This document shows, one piece after another, positions 1 to 5,783 of a stretch of DNA of 6,742 nt. Below the pieces are notes generated by a model. It was given only the letters and a program-made list of their open reading frames with translations. It made no database searches and was not told the origin of the DNA. Within the stretch, counting starts at the first letter, position 1. The number at the start of each line of letters is the position of its first letter. The translations under genes were made by a program, and so were the position numbers. The DNA is from Clostridiaceae bacterium (lineage in GTDB: Bacteria; Bacillota; Clostridia; Saccharofermentanales; DTU023): the NCBI GenBank assembly GCA_012800135.1, contig JAAZJV010000175.1:1-6742 (forward strand), given 5' to 3'.

Positions 1-271
1 AACGATCGACATGGCTTTCTGCGGCGAAATTGACGACGCAGTCCGGTTTTTCCTTTTCAAAAATTTCAAAGATCGCTTCACGGTCACAGATATCGTCTTT
101 GTAAAATGTGAATGTCGGTTTTTTCAGCGCCTCAGCAAGCGTTGATAAATTTCCGGCGTAAGTGAGCACATCAACGCAGATCACGCGAACATCCGGATGA
201 TGCTCAAGTAGGTAATAAATGTAATTTGCGCCGATAAAACCGGCGCCTCCGGTCACCATGATCGTTTGCAT
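1..271 (-). CDS. rfbB: dTDP-glucose 4,6-dehydratase, N-terminal part (truncated by window edge)
   Basis: This is the first 90 codons of an extended short-chain dehydrogenase/reductase that converts dTDP-glucose to dTDP-4-keto-6-deoxyglucose, the branch point for dTDP-rhamnose and dTDP-amino sugars used in surface glycans. It is cytoplasmic and NAD-dependent. The N-terminus MQTIMVTGGAGFIGANYIYY holds the GxxGxxG dinucleotide-binding loop (G8, G11, G14). The end of the second strand gives D34, followed by LTYAGN (36-41), a hallmark of RmlB enzymes. DICD lies at 60-63 and NFAAESHVDR at 81-90, where family members have AAESHVDRS. The start at 271 is preceded by GGAGG seven bases upstream, an excellent ribosome binding site. 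It lies 186 bp downstream of the flippase on the same strand, so the two may share a transcript, although a hairpin lies between them. The C-terminal catalytic YxxxK half is outside the window. The family call is very secure. The enzyme could in principle be a close 4,6-dehydratase paralogue. Confidence 0.95.
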   Translation of the reverse strand, partial: MQTIMVTGGAGFIGANYIYYLLEHHPDVRVICVDVLTYAGNLSTLAEALKKPTFTFYKDDICDREAIFEIFEKEKPDCVVNFAAESHVDR

Positions 272-457
272 TTTATCCCTCCAATGATGTCAGCCGAACA
301 GCCTTTACTTCAAAAATCGCACATTTCGCATCGCACGTTTTGCAGTCGTGTGTCAACGCGAAGAACGCATCAGATGCGTTCTGTGGTTTTGCGGTCTGTT
401 AGCCGTGATTTTGTTCATTGTAGCAGATAACGTAGTGTTTTCGCCGAATGAGCGTTG
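272..457. other. Spacer between flippase and rfbB
   Basis: No gene is supported in these 186 bases. The short open frame at 348-533 on the plus strand has no convincing ribosome binding site and runs into the flippase in antisense. The spacer contains the perfect inverted repeat at 362-382 and, on the minus strand at 351-356, a TTGACA hexamer without a good -10 partner 16-18 bases further on. A separate rfbB promoter is therefore possible but not demonstrated. Confidence 0.6.
362..382 (-). terminator. Perfect 9-bp inverted repeat, hairpin between flippase and rfbB
   Basis: The arms AGAACGCAT and ATGCGTTCT are perfectly complementary around a 3-base loop. The hairpin lies about 75 bases downstream of the flippase stop and 90 bases upstream of the rfbB start. 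Neither strand has a T-tract after the stem, so it is not a classical intrinsic terminator. It may be a leaky terminator, an RNA-processing or stability element, or a protein-binding site. Confidence 0.4.
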
Positions 458-1936
458 TCAACTTGCCAAACCTTCATCGGCACGGCCATTTGATCGTGAA
501 GCAAAAAAGTCGCGCACTTTTCTTTTGATGTAGAGGTACGGCTCAAGCCTGAACAGCTCAGCAAGCCCGATATAGAGCACTATGCCGGCAATGATTTGAA
601 GTGCAAGTGTGATCCAAGGCGAGAATGAAGCAAACCGGATGAGGAAGATAGCGCCACCCATAGTGAGCGAACATGCCGCCGAAGGGAAGAGGTCACGCAC
701 CTGTTCGTTGAATTTGTAGTTCAAGAGAAAACGATTGGGGTACATGTTGACAAGACTGCTAAATATCGTGCTTACGGCGGCGCCGGCGGCAATAGCCATA
801 GGACTTTCGAAAAAGTATACCGATGCGGCGAGAATGCCGATGCCAAGAAGCGCTTTGACGATCTCAAGACGGAGAAACCAATCGCTCCTCCCTCGCGCAT
901 TGATGGCCTGCAGGTTCGCCGTATGGATTGGATAAAACGCGTACACAAAACAGAAAATCTGAAGATAGGGAACGCAAGGCAGCCACTTGTCGGTGAGCAA
1001 TATGTGTACAATGGGCTCTGCCGTCACGGCAAGCAGTGTCAGCACGGGAAAGAGCACGAAGCAACTGGTGACGATGGAGCGGCGTACCATCGCTTTGAGG
1101 CGCTCGACATTATGCTGTTCTCTTGAAAAAACGGGCAGCATGACGGTCTGAATTGATCCGTTGATGTTGTTGACGACGAGATTCGGGAATTGTTTGCCTC
1201 GATTGAAAAAGGCTAATGTGCTGGAGCTGTATTTTTTTCCGATAACAAAGCTTTGAAGTTCTTGATAGAGCGCGTTAATCAGGCTAGAACAGAGCAGTTT
1301 CCATCCAAAGGTGAAAAATGTGCGAACCCGTGCAAAATTAAAAACAAAACGAGGATGCCAGCGCAGGACGATCATCAGCAACAACGAGATCGCCGTATGG
1401 TTGCTTAACTGTTGCGCGACAAGTGCCCAGACGCCGAAGCCGCGGTACGCGAAAAATATGCCGATCGCGCCGGAGATCAAAGCGGCGGCAAAAGAACACC
1501 ACATCAGCGATTTGAATTTCATCTCGCGTGTGATCCGTGCCTGCTGGATCGAATTCAGCGCGCCTGGTATGAGAATCAGCGCAAGCACACGCAAAACGCG
1601 TGTTAACAATGGCATGTTGAAAAACTGTGCGATGGCGGGAGCGCCAATGTAAAGCAATCCGTAGAAAAGGATCGCGATGGCGAGACTGACCCAGAATACC
1701 GATGAGTAATCGTCTTCTTCTACGTCATCGGCTTGGATCAGCGCCGTATTGAGTCCGCTTTGTACAAAAACTTGAGAAATTGTGATAAAAATGGCAAGGA
1801 TCGTCAGCACACCGTAGTCGCTCGGGTCAAGCAAACGAGCCAGAATAATCTGGATGACAAAAGAGGTGCCCTGACAGAGCATGCGTTCAGCGTATTTGAA
1901 GCCTAAGGATCGAATGACTGAAGGTCTTTTTTTCAT
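458..1936 (-). CDS. Wzx/TuaB-type polysaccharide flippase (MOP superfamily)
   Basis: A 492-residue integral membrane protein of the oligosaccharidyl-lipid flippase branch of the MOP superfamily (Polysacc_synt type), expected to move undecaprenyl-linked oligosaccharide across the cytoplasmic membrane. The N-terminus has the typical layout: a basic amphipathic start, then GFKYAERMLCQGTSFVIQII (about 12-31), ARLLDPSDYGVLTILAIFIT (34-53) and a VQSGLNTALIQ segment (58-68). This strongly resembles the WzxC/TuaB subgroup of lipopolysaccharide and teichuronic-acid exporters. Many hydrophobic segments follow, consistent with about 12-14 membrane helices, and the C-terminus is a basic hydrophilic tail. 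Length is normal for the family. The ATG at 1936 lacks a well-placed ribosome binding site. An AAGGAG lies 38 bases upstream, and a six-codon mini-ORF (1933-1953) ends in a TGA that overlaps this ATG. No other in-frame start exists before an upstream stop. It lies next to rfbB and a divergent glycosyltransferase, fitting a capsule or exopolysaccharide locus. The exact glycan is unknown. Confidence 0.9.
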   Translation of the reverse strand: MKKRPSVIRSLGFKYAERMLCQGTSFVIQIILARLLDPSDYGVLTILAIFITISQVFVQSGLNTALIQADDVEEDDYSSVFWVSLAIAILFYGLLYIGAPAIAQFFNMPLLTRVLRVLALILIPGALNSIQQARITREMKFKSLMWCSFAAALISGAIGIFFAYRGFGVWALVAQQLSNHTAISLLLMIVLRWHPRFVFNFARVRTFFTFGWKLLCSSLINALYQELQSFVIGKKYSSSTLAFFNRGKQFPNLVVNNINGSIQTVMLPVFSREQHNVERLKAMVRRSIVTSCFVLFPVLTLLAVTAEPIVHILLTDKWLPCVPYLQIFCFVYAFYPIHTANLQAINARGRSDWFLRLEIVKALLGIGILAASVYFFESPMAIAAGAAVSTIFSSLVNMYPNRFLLNYKFNEQVRDLFPSAACSLTMGGAIFLIRFASFSPWITLALQIIAGIVLYIGLAELFRLEPYLYIKRKVRDFFASRSNGRADEGLAS

Positions 1937-1953
1937 GATGTCATAATACTCAT
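1933..1953 (-). other. Six-codon leader ORF overlapping the flippase start
   Basis: On the minus strand, ATG AGT ATT ATG ACA TCA TGA encodes MSIMTS, and its stop overlaps the flippase start in an ATGA arrangement. Such overlaps can couple translation. The nearest strong Shine-Dalgarno sequence (AAGGAG, 1975-1980) is 21 bases upstream of the mini-ORF, longer than usual, so its translation is uncertain and the overlap may be accidental. Confidence 0.2.
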
Positions 1954-1974
1954 AATGAGCCGATGATTAAATCG

Positions 1975-2004
1975 CTCCTTTCCTGCCATCTCCTTTCCTG
2001 CCAT
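1975..2004. repeat. 15-bp tandem duplication in flippase leader
   Basis: The sequence CTCCTTTCCTGCCAT occurs twice back to back (1975-1989 and 1990-2004) with no mismatch. On the flippase transcript each copy reads as ATGGCAGGAAAGGAG, so a Shine-Dalgarno-like AAGGAG is present twice, 38 and 53 bases ahead of the flippase ATG. It lies just downstream of the minus-strand -10-like hexamers. Confidence 0.9.
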
Positions 2005-2010
2005 CAATGT

Positions 2011-2023
2011 ATTATATTATAAT
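2011..2023. promoter_or_regulatory. AT-rich -10-like cluster in the divergent control region
   Basis: On the minus strand this stretch contains two overlapping perfect TATAAT hexamers (2016-2021 and 2011-2016), suitable as -10 elements for the flippase about 75-80 bases ahead of its ATG. The plus strand also has TATAAT at 2018-2023, facing the glycosyltransferase. No good -35 hexamer is visible at 16-18 bases on either strand, so an activator, or a promoter relying on its -10, may be involved. The promoter role is inferred only from the hexamers and the divergent gene layout. Confidence 0.45.
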
Positions 2024-2035
2024 CTGATCGTTACC

Positions 2036-2194
2036 GTCGCATCTTGCGTATTATCGCTGAATAGAAAGCTCCGATTTTGCGACACGAGACAAAGGACAGA
2101 TAGTCGCATTTTGCATGTTATCTTTGAAGTGAGAAAGGATGACTTTTTCTGACTTTGTGATCGTGTCGGTCGCATCTTGCGTATTATCGCTGAA
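2036..2194. repeat. Three 26/27-bp repeats spaced 67 and 66 bp apart, upstream of glycosyltransferase
   Basis: A 26-bp sequence beginning GTCGCATCTTGCGTATTATC occurs identically at 2036-2061 and 2169-2194. A third, diverged copy sits at 2103-2129, beginning GTCGCATTTTGCATGTTATC, with 22 of 27 positions matching. The starts are 67 and 66 bases apart. The last copy ends directly at the ribosome binding site of the glycosyltransferase. The spacing suggests an old tandem duplication of a unit of about 67 bp in which only the first part stayed conserved, or a set of operator sites. Nothing in the sequence identifies a binding protein. Confidence 0.8.
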
Positions 2195-2212
2195 GGGAGA
2201 ACCGTGTCATCC

Positions 2213-3322
2213 ATGACAGCGCCCATTCTTCATCTTTTTCCTGTGGATATGGAGCACATCTATAAGCACTATATCCGTTTCATTAACACTCACTTTGACG
2301 CCGATGCGCACGTTTTCTTGCTCGTCGGTCAAGGAGCTTCCGGAATACTCGAAAAAACGATCCCGAAAGCGATACGCCGGTACGACAATATAACGCTCTA
2401 TAACTACGACGATTCAAAAGATCGAACCGAACTGTTTTCTCGTATCGATCAAGGGTGCTTGACTCTCTGTCACTCGCTCTATTATCCGGTTCGCATGTTG
2501 GTTCAACTGCTGCTAAAGCCATCTCGTATGCGCCGACTTGTGTGGGTGTCTTGGGGGCGGGATATGACGAGCTGGTCGAGTTCTGGAGGATCCTTGCGTC
2601 ATCGGATCGGCTTTTATTTCCGTTGTCGCGTTCCGTATTTTGTTGCGATCTTTGAACCGGATCTTGCGACATTTCAGCAGATTTATCGCTCCGGCGCGCG
2701 TGCTTTTCTTGCCGGTTACCCTGTAACAATTTATAGCGGACTCGAGAACCTGAAAGATGTTGTGCCGTCACTTTCTAGTAAGATCGAACAAGACCTTCCA
2801 ATCAATGTGATGATCGGACATTCAAGCACCGATGAGCTCCGCCACCTCGACGTAATTCGTGATCTTGCTCACCTGAAAGATCAAAATCTGCGCTTCTATT
2901 TTCCTTTAACCTATGGCGATTCAGCGTATGGCGACAACGTTTCAGGTGTAGCAACGGATGTTTTCGGTGAAAAAGCGATCTGCATGAGAAACAGCATGCC
3001 GCTTGTGGATTACCTTAATTTTCTTGCCTCGGTGGACATTGCCATCTTCAACACCGAGCGTCAGATCGCGCTCGGCAATATTCACCCGTTGCTTTATATG
3101 GGGAAGACGATCTATCTGCCGCATGAATCCGTCTTATCCAAACATTATCGTTCTCACGGTGTGCCCATCGCCGATTATGAAAGCATCGCGACATCTTCAT
3201 ACGACACATTCGTGAAGCTCGGAGATGTATCGAAAAGTCGAGCCTATGTTGAGAAGTACGAGCTTGACATGGATCGCTTCATCTCCTGTTGGTCAGATGT
3301 TTTTGCCATAGCGTCTTCATAG
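2213..3322 (+). CDS. WecF-like dTDP-sugar glycosyltransferase (Glyco_transf_56 family)
   Basis: A 369-residue protein resembling WecF, the enterobacterial TDP-Fuc4NAc:lipid II transferase, which adds a dTDP-activated deoxyamino sugar to a lipid-linked intermediate on the cytoplasmic face of the membrane. The start MTAPILHLFPVD mirrors the WecF N-terminus, and WVSWGRDM (111-118) matches the family's HIWGADLY region. INVMIGHSSTDELRHLDVI (197-215) matches the ILVGNSGDRSNEH nucleotide-binding segment, and LRFYFPLTYGD (226-236) matches its VVVPMGYP segment. DIAIFNTERQIALGNIHPLL (275-294) matches the acceptor/donor region. There are no obvious membrane helices. The ATG at 2213 was chosen because it aligns with WecF. 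A GTG at 2204 sits better relative to AAGGGAG (2193-2199) and would add three residues, and an ATG at 2177 lies inside the 26-bp repeat upstream of that ribosome binding site and is unlikely. It is divergent from the flippase and near rfbB, so a dTDP-sugar donor is plausible. The actual donor and acceptor are unknown. Confidence 0.82.
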   Translation: MTAPILHLFPVDMEHIYKHYIRFINTHFDADAHVFLLVGQGASGILEKTIPKAIRRYDNITLYNYDDSKDRTELFSRIDQGCLTLCHSLYYPVRMLVQLLLKPSRMRRLVWVSWGRDMTSWSSSGGSLRHRIGFYFRCRVPYFVAIFEPDLATFQQIYRSGARAFLAGYPVTIYSGLENLKDVVPSLSSKIEQDLPINVMIGHSSTDELRHLDVIRDLAHLKDQNLRFYFPLTYGDSAYGDNVSGVATDVFGEKAICMRNSMPLVDYLNFLASVDIAIFNTERQIALGNIHPLLYMGKTIYLPHESVLSKHYRSHGVPIADYESIATSSYDTFVKLGDVSKSRAYVEKYELDMDRFISCWSDVFAIASS

Positions 3323-3328
3323 TGAAGT

Positions 3329-3364
3329 TGTCTTCTTGCGCATGACAATCAGCGCAAGAAGACA
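3329..3364 (+). terminator. Strong hairpin after the WecF-like gene
   Basis: A perfect 13-bp stem (TGTCTTCTTGCGC at 3329-3341 pairing with GCGCAAGAAGACA at 3352-3364) encloses a 10-base loop and starts six bases after the stop codon. It is followed on the plus strand by TTATTA, a poor but present U-rich stretch. It probably ends the glycosyltransferase transcript. On the minus strand no T-tract follows, so it is less convincing as a terminator for pepC. Confidence 0.75.
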
Positions 3365-3394
3365 TTATTAGATGCTATAGATTTTTCTTCGGAG

Positions 3395-3408
3395 TGTATC
3401 ACGATACA
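3395..3408. repeat. 14-bp palindrome TGTATCACGATACA
   Basis: Six-base arms (TGTATC and GATACA) flank a 2-base centre in the gap between the convergent glycosyltransferase and pepC genes. The geometry suits a dimeric regulator site, but no promoter adjoins it. Chance occurrence is quite possible. Confidence 0.3.
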
Positions 3409-3415
3409 TAATCGC

Positions 3416-3432
3416 AAAAAACGGCTGCGTTT
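3416..3432 (-). terminator. Possible weak intrinsic terminator for pepC
   Basis: On the minus strand, AAACG-CAGC-CGTTT forms a 5-bp stem with a 4-base loop (3419-3432), and the run of T continues three bases past it. It begins about 45 bases after the pepC stop. The stem is short and AT-rich, so this is only a candidate. The convergent hairpin at 3329-3364 could act as a backstop. Confidence 0.3.
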
Positions 3433-3474
3433 CAATGGATGCTCTGTTATCTAACGGTAACATTTCAGGGTACA

Positions 3475-4809
3475 TTAACGTAAGAGTTTGCTTTGGGCAA
3501 GCGTTCCCATCGGATCCCAAGGCTCAAGTTCTACAGGCTTTTCGTCGAGAATGGCGAGAGTTTTGCTGCTCAAATATTTTTTGTTGACGACCGCCTGATA
3601 GACAAAACGGTCAAACCAGATATCGCTTCCGACATAATAGCCTTCGCGCGCGACTTTGTCGCCCCACGAATTCTCGATTTTCCACTTGGTTGGCGTATTA
3701 TCCACAAGATTTACACCTGTGAACAGCATGGCGTGATTCATCGCGCTTTCGCCGGTGTGGAGCGCCTCCTCCTTGGTGATCGAAAAATCGACATCAAAGA
3801 CGGCTTCGAAATCGAAAGCCTCCGGCGCCCAATACCCATCCTTGCGATCGCCGAATTTGCCGCAGTCGCAACCGAACCAAACGACGGTGTCGTCCTTGAG
3901 CTGGGAAAGTACGGCCTCTTTCAGCTCCTCAATCGGGACGTTTAAGTAACGTACAGGTTTGCCTTTGACATTGCCTAGAAACTTTACTGTATAAAGCTTG
4001 TGATACGGTGTTTCTACGCGCGGCGAGTGAATCAGTGAAATATAGTCGTCAAGGTTCACGCCGACAAATTGTTCGTAGAATGACGACGGTGTCAAGTTTC
4101 TTACGGAGTGGTACTGTTTATCTCTATCGACATATTCGAAATCAAACGTCTTGGGTGGGACGCCGAAGCTGGTGCACAGCATGCCGTAAATTTCAGATAA
4201 GCAATGTTCTTTCATCGCCTTTTGCTCTGACTTGTCACGGACTTGTTTTATGTCTGCGGCAAAACGGCGCAGTCTCCTGTTCATTAGGCTTGTCAGTGTT
4301 CGCGTATTGCTGGACGCATAGGTCTCCGGCATGGCATCTTTCGGTACCAAGCCGTATTTTTGAGTGATCGCGGTGAACATATCCCATTGACCGCCGTCAC
4401 CTATGCCTTGTCTGTTGATCCAAGCCAGCGTTCTGTCATCCCACGAGCGATCCTGCAGTTCTAAAATCGATTCGAGGAAAAAGTTAGATTTTTCTAATTT
4501 GTCCCAGAAGGCCGTATAGTTTTGCGAGAATTCGAAGCGATCGAGATTCAGATCCCTCGCCGTTTTTTCACGCAACATATTTAACGCCGAAAAGATCCAG
4601 CAACGTCCGGTGCGCTGTTGATTCGTCGCAGGAAGGGTTCGAATGTCAATTGAAAAGTAAGATTGTAAACTGCCCATCGCTTCCTGCACACCTGCCGCCT
4701 CCTGAATATCGGTTTTCTGAAGGGCGTGGCGCATGGCAATTGATGACTTGTCGTTGTTGTATTCGGCTTCTATTTGTTGAAGCAGTGTTTTGGAAATAGA
4801 TGATGACAT
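3475..4809 (-). CDS. pepC: Aminopeptidase C (bleomycin hydrolase family, C1B cysteine peptidase)
   Basis: A 444-residue cytoplasmic cysteine peptidase that removes N-terminal residues from peptides; family members form hexamers with the active sites inside. All catalytic positions are visible: the oxyanion Gln and nucleophile in NQQRTGRCWIFSALN (Gln64 or Gln65, Cys70), His359 in MNHAMLFTGVNL, and Asn380 in KIENSWGD. LEPWDPMGTLA (428-438) is the conserved C-terminal arm, and full length matches the family. Here the arm continues with six extra residues, QSKLLR. In PepC and bleomycin hydrolase the C-terminal arm lies in the active-site cleft and limits the enzyme to aminopeptidase action, so the extension is worth noting. 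There is no signal peptide. The ATG at 4809 has AGGAGG seven bases upstream, a near-ideal ribosome binding site. The gene stands alone, convergent with the glycosyltransferase. No clear promoter was found in the 110 bases upstream. It likely supports peptide nutrition and protein turnover, unrelated to the neighbouring glycan genes. Confidence 0.96.
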   Translation of the reverse strand: MSSSISKTLLQQIEAEYNNDKSSIAMRHALQKTDIQEAAGVQEAMGSLQSYFSIDIRTLPATNQQRTGRCWIFSALNMLREKTARDLNLDRFEFSQNYTAFWDKLEKSNFFLESILELQDRSWDDRTLAWINRQGIGDGGQWDMFTAITQKYGLVPKDAMPETYASSNTRTLTSLMNRRLRRFAADIKQVRDKSEQKAMKEHCLSEIYGMLCTSFGVPPKTFDFEYVDRDKQYHSVRNLTPSSFYEQFVGVNLDDYISLIHSPRVETPYHKLYTVKFLGNVKGKPVRYLNVPIEELKEAVLSQLKDDTVVWFGCDCGKFGDRKDGYWAPEAFDFEAVFDVDFSITKEEALHTGESAMNHAMLFTGVNLVDNTPTKWKIENSWGDKVAREGYYVGSDIWFDRFVYQAVVNKKYLSSKTLAILDEKPVELEPWDPMGTLAQSKLLR

Positions 4810-4993
4810 CGAGATCCTCCTATAGTTAAGCTCGTAAGGTCTGTGGTATTTTGACAGGCTTTACTGTTATTTCCACTAAGGTTACCATGCTCTGACGGAA
4901 ATGTCTTCTCAATGTCTGTGCAATGTAAATTATTGATAAATCAGCGTTCATGAATAATCTCTGGCAAACAATCAAACTGTGTTTAGCGTGTTC
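4810..4993. other. pepC upstream region
   Basis: This stretch holds the pepC ribosome binding site (AGGAGG) and no supported gene. A minus-strand TTGAGA (4909-4914) has only a poor -10 match 17 bases on (CATGGT), so the pepC promoter is not assigned. Fragments such as AATAATCTCTGGCAAAC (4953-4969) resemble the 51-bp repeats that follow and may be their eroded left edge. Confidence 0.4.
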
Positions 4994-5013
4994 CATCAAC
5001 TGAAGATTGGGAC

Positions 5014-5104
5014 GACGACCATGGCCAATTTTTCGATTTAATTAGATTTTTAATCTGCTGAAAAACAAGATAAGCACTGTTTTTCTTCTTTAATTGAAAA
5101 ATTG
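5014..5104 (+). repeat. 91-bp repeat, copy A
   Basis: This 91-bp segment, beginning GACGACCATGGCCAATTTTT, matches 5277-5367 with six substitutions and no indel (about 93% identity). The offset is 263 bp, equal to five 51-bp units plus the 8-bp insertion. It is a better conserved section of the degenerate repeat block. In this copy the GCC AAT TTT TCG ATT frame hits TAA immediately. Confidence 0.9.
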
Positions 5105-5276
5105 GTCAGAAAAGGTTGTTCACTAGTCACTTTTTATAAATTAATTGATTTTTTGGCCGATGATAAATAGAGCGCTGGCAGTTCTTATAAAAAAATCGAA
5201 TTATTGGCCAACAGGATCGTGAGGTAAAAAGCGCAGACAGTTTTTCAAGTTTATTAGAACTCTTGGCAGACGGAGT

Positions 5277-5367
5277 GACGACCATGGCCAATTTTTCGAT
5301 TTTATTGGGTTTTAAATCTGCTGAAAAACAAGACAAGCACCGTTTTTCTTCTTTAATTGAAAAATTG
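5277..5367 (+). repeat. 91-bp repeat, copy B
   Basis: The partner of 5014-5104. Here the reading frame stays open (MANFSILLGFKSAEK and onward to the stop at 5392-5394), and a GGAG precedes the ATG at 5284 by eight bases. A 36-residue peptide could be read, but the same segment is disrupted in copy A, and the frame is simply the surviving repeat frame. Confidence 0.9.
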
Positions 5368-5566
5368 ACCGTGATCTGTACTAAAAATGCCTGATTTTAT
5401 AAATAATCTTAAAAACTGACCACATCTCGTGATCAGGAGTGGCAATTTAACTAAATTAATTGAAAAACTGGCCAATATTGAAAATAGCTTGTTGAGAGAC
5501 ACGAAAGTTAGGAAGCGATGATATTAATCCACCCTCTTTATTAACTTTATTGGAAATTGGAGATGA

Positions 5567-5768
5567 CGGTCGTAGCCTAATGACGGATTGGAAGCGAGAG
5601 ACGTAGCCTAGTGACGGGTTGGAAGCGACGGGCGCAGTCTAAGCGATGGGTTGGAAGCGAGAGACGTAGCCTAGTGACGGATTGGAAGCGAGAGACGCAG
5701 TTTAGTGACGGGTTGGAAGCGACGGGCGCAGTCTAAGCGATGGGTTGGAGGTGACGGGCGCAGCAGCG
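5567..5768. repeat. 31/32-bp tandem array, about 6.5 units
   Basis: Consecutive units run 5567-5597, 5598-5628, 5629-5660, 5661-5691, 5692-5722 and 5723-5754, with a partial unit at 5755-5768. Two unit types alternate irregularly. A 31-bp type contains GACGTAGCCTAGTGACGG (or close variants). A 32-bp type starts CGGGCGCAGTCTAAGCGATG. Both end in GGTTGGAAGCGA or close variants. The array is GC-richer than the AT-rich repeat block to its left and abuts the 3' end of the nitrilase-family gene. The period is not divisible by three and units lack spacers, so it is neither coding nor CRISPR. Unit-type order suggests that blocks of more than one unit were duplicated by slippage or unequal exchange. 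Confidence 0.92.
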
Positions 5769-5783
5769 AGTCAATTTGAAAGA

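Larger units (their letters stand above)
4994..5566 (+). pseudogene. Decayed array of 51-bp (17-codon) repeats
   Basis: An AT-rich block built of degenerate units with a 51-bp period. Unit starts at 5036, 5087, 5138 and 5189 are exactly 51 apart. After an 8-bp insertion come 5248, 5299, 5350 and 5401, again exactly 51 apart, then 5453 (52). A further related segment begins at about 5544. The unit core on the plus strand reads roughly TCT TTA ATT GAA AAA TTG GCC. Translated along the units it gives SLIEKLV, KLIDFLADD, KKIELLA, SLLELLADGVTTMANFS, SLIEKL and KLIEKLANIE, a 17-residue pattern of hydrophobic and charged residues suggesting a helical repeat protein. Stop codons (for example in the units at 5036, 5138 and 5401) and frame-shifting indels (8 bp in the unit at 5189, +1 near 5452) break every frame. 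The stretch from 5191 to 5394 is open for 68 codons but lacks a gene-like start. I infer a dead repeat-protein gene. A noncoding minisatellite with a period that happens to be divisible by three is the alternative. Confidence 0.55.

Noticed and set aside
2177..2212. Upstream ATG (2177) as start of the glycosyltransferase
   Set aside because: It falls inside the 26-bp repeat and upstream of the AAGGGAG ribosome binding site, and WecF-like similarity begins at the ATG at 2213.
2283..2771. 162-residue minus-strand ORF opposite the glycosyltransferase
   Set aside because: It is antisense to a well-supported gene, very rich in Arg and Ser, and has no recognisable domain. It is a shadow frame.
3493..3945. 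150-residue plus-strand ORF opposite pepC
   Set aside because: It lies wholly antisense to a well-supported gene, and its sequence shows no recognisable domain. It is a codon-bias shadow.
4851..4856. Plus-strand TTGACA as a promoter -35
   Set aside because: No acceptable -10 lies 16-18 bases downstream (CACTAA region), and no plus-strand gene follows.
5127..5336. 69-residue minus-strand ORF in the AT-rich region
   Set aside because: It is the antisense of the 51-bp repeats, has no good ribosome binding site, and its repeated NKIEKLAMV/NKLEKLSAL stretches follow from the repeat structure.
5284..5394. Possible 36-codon gene starting MANFSILLGF with GGAG upstream
   Set aside because: The near-identical copy at 5014-5104 has an immediate stop in the same frame, so the open frame is more simply a surviving fragment of the decayed repeat gene.
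4810..5783. Insertion sequence or transposon remnant
   Set aside because: No transposase fragment, terminal inverted repeats or target-site duplication could be recognised. The region is explained by tandem repeats.
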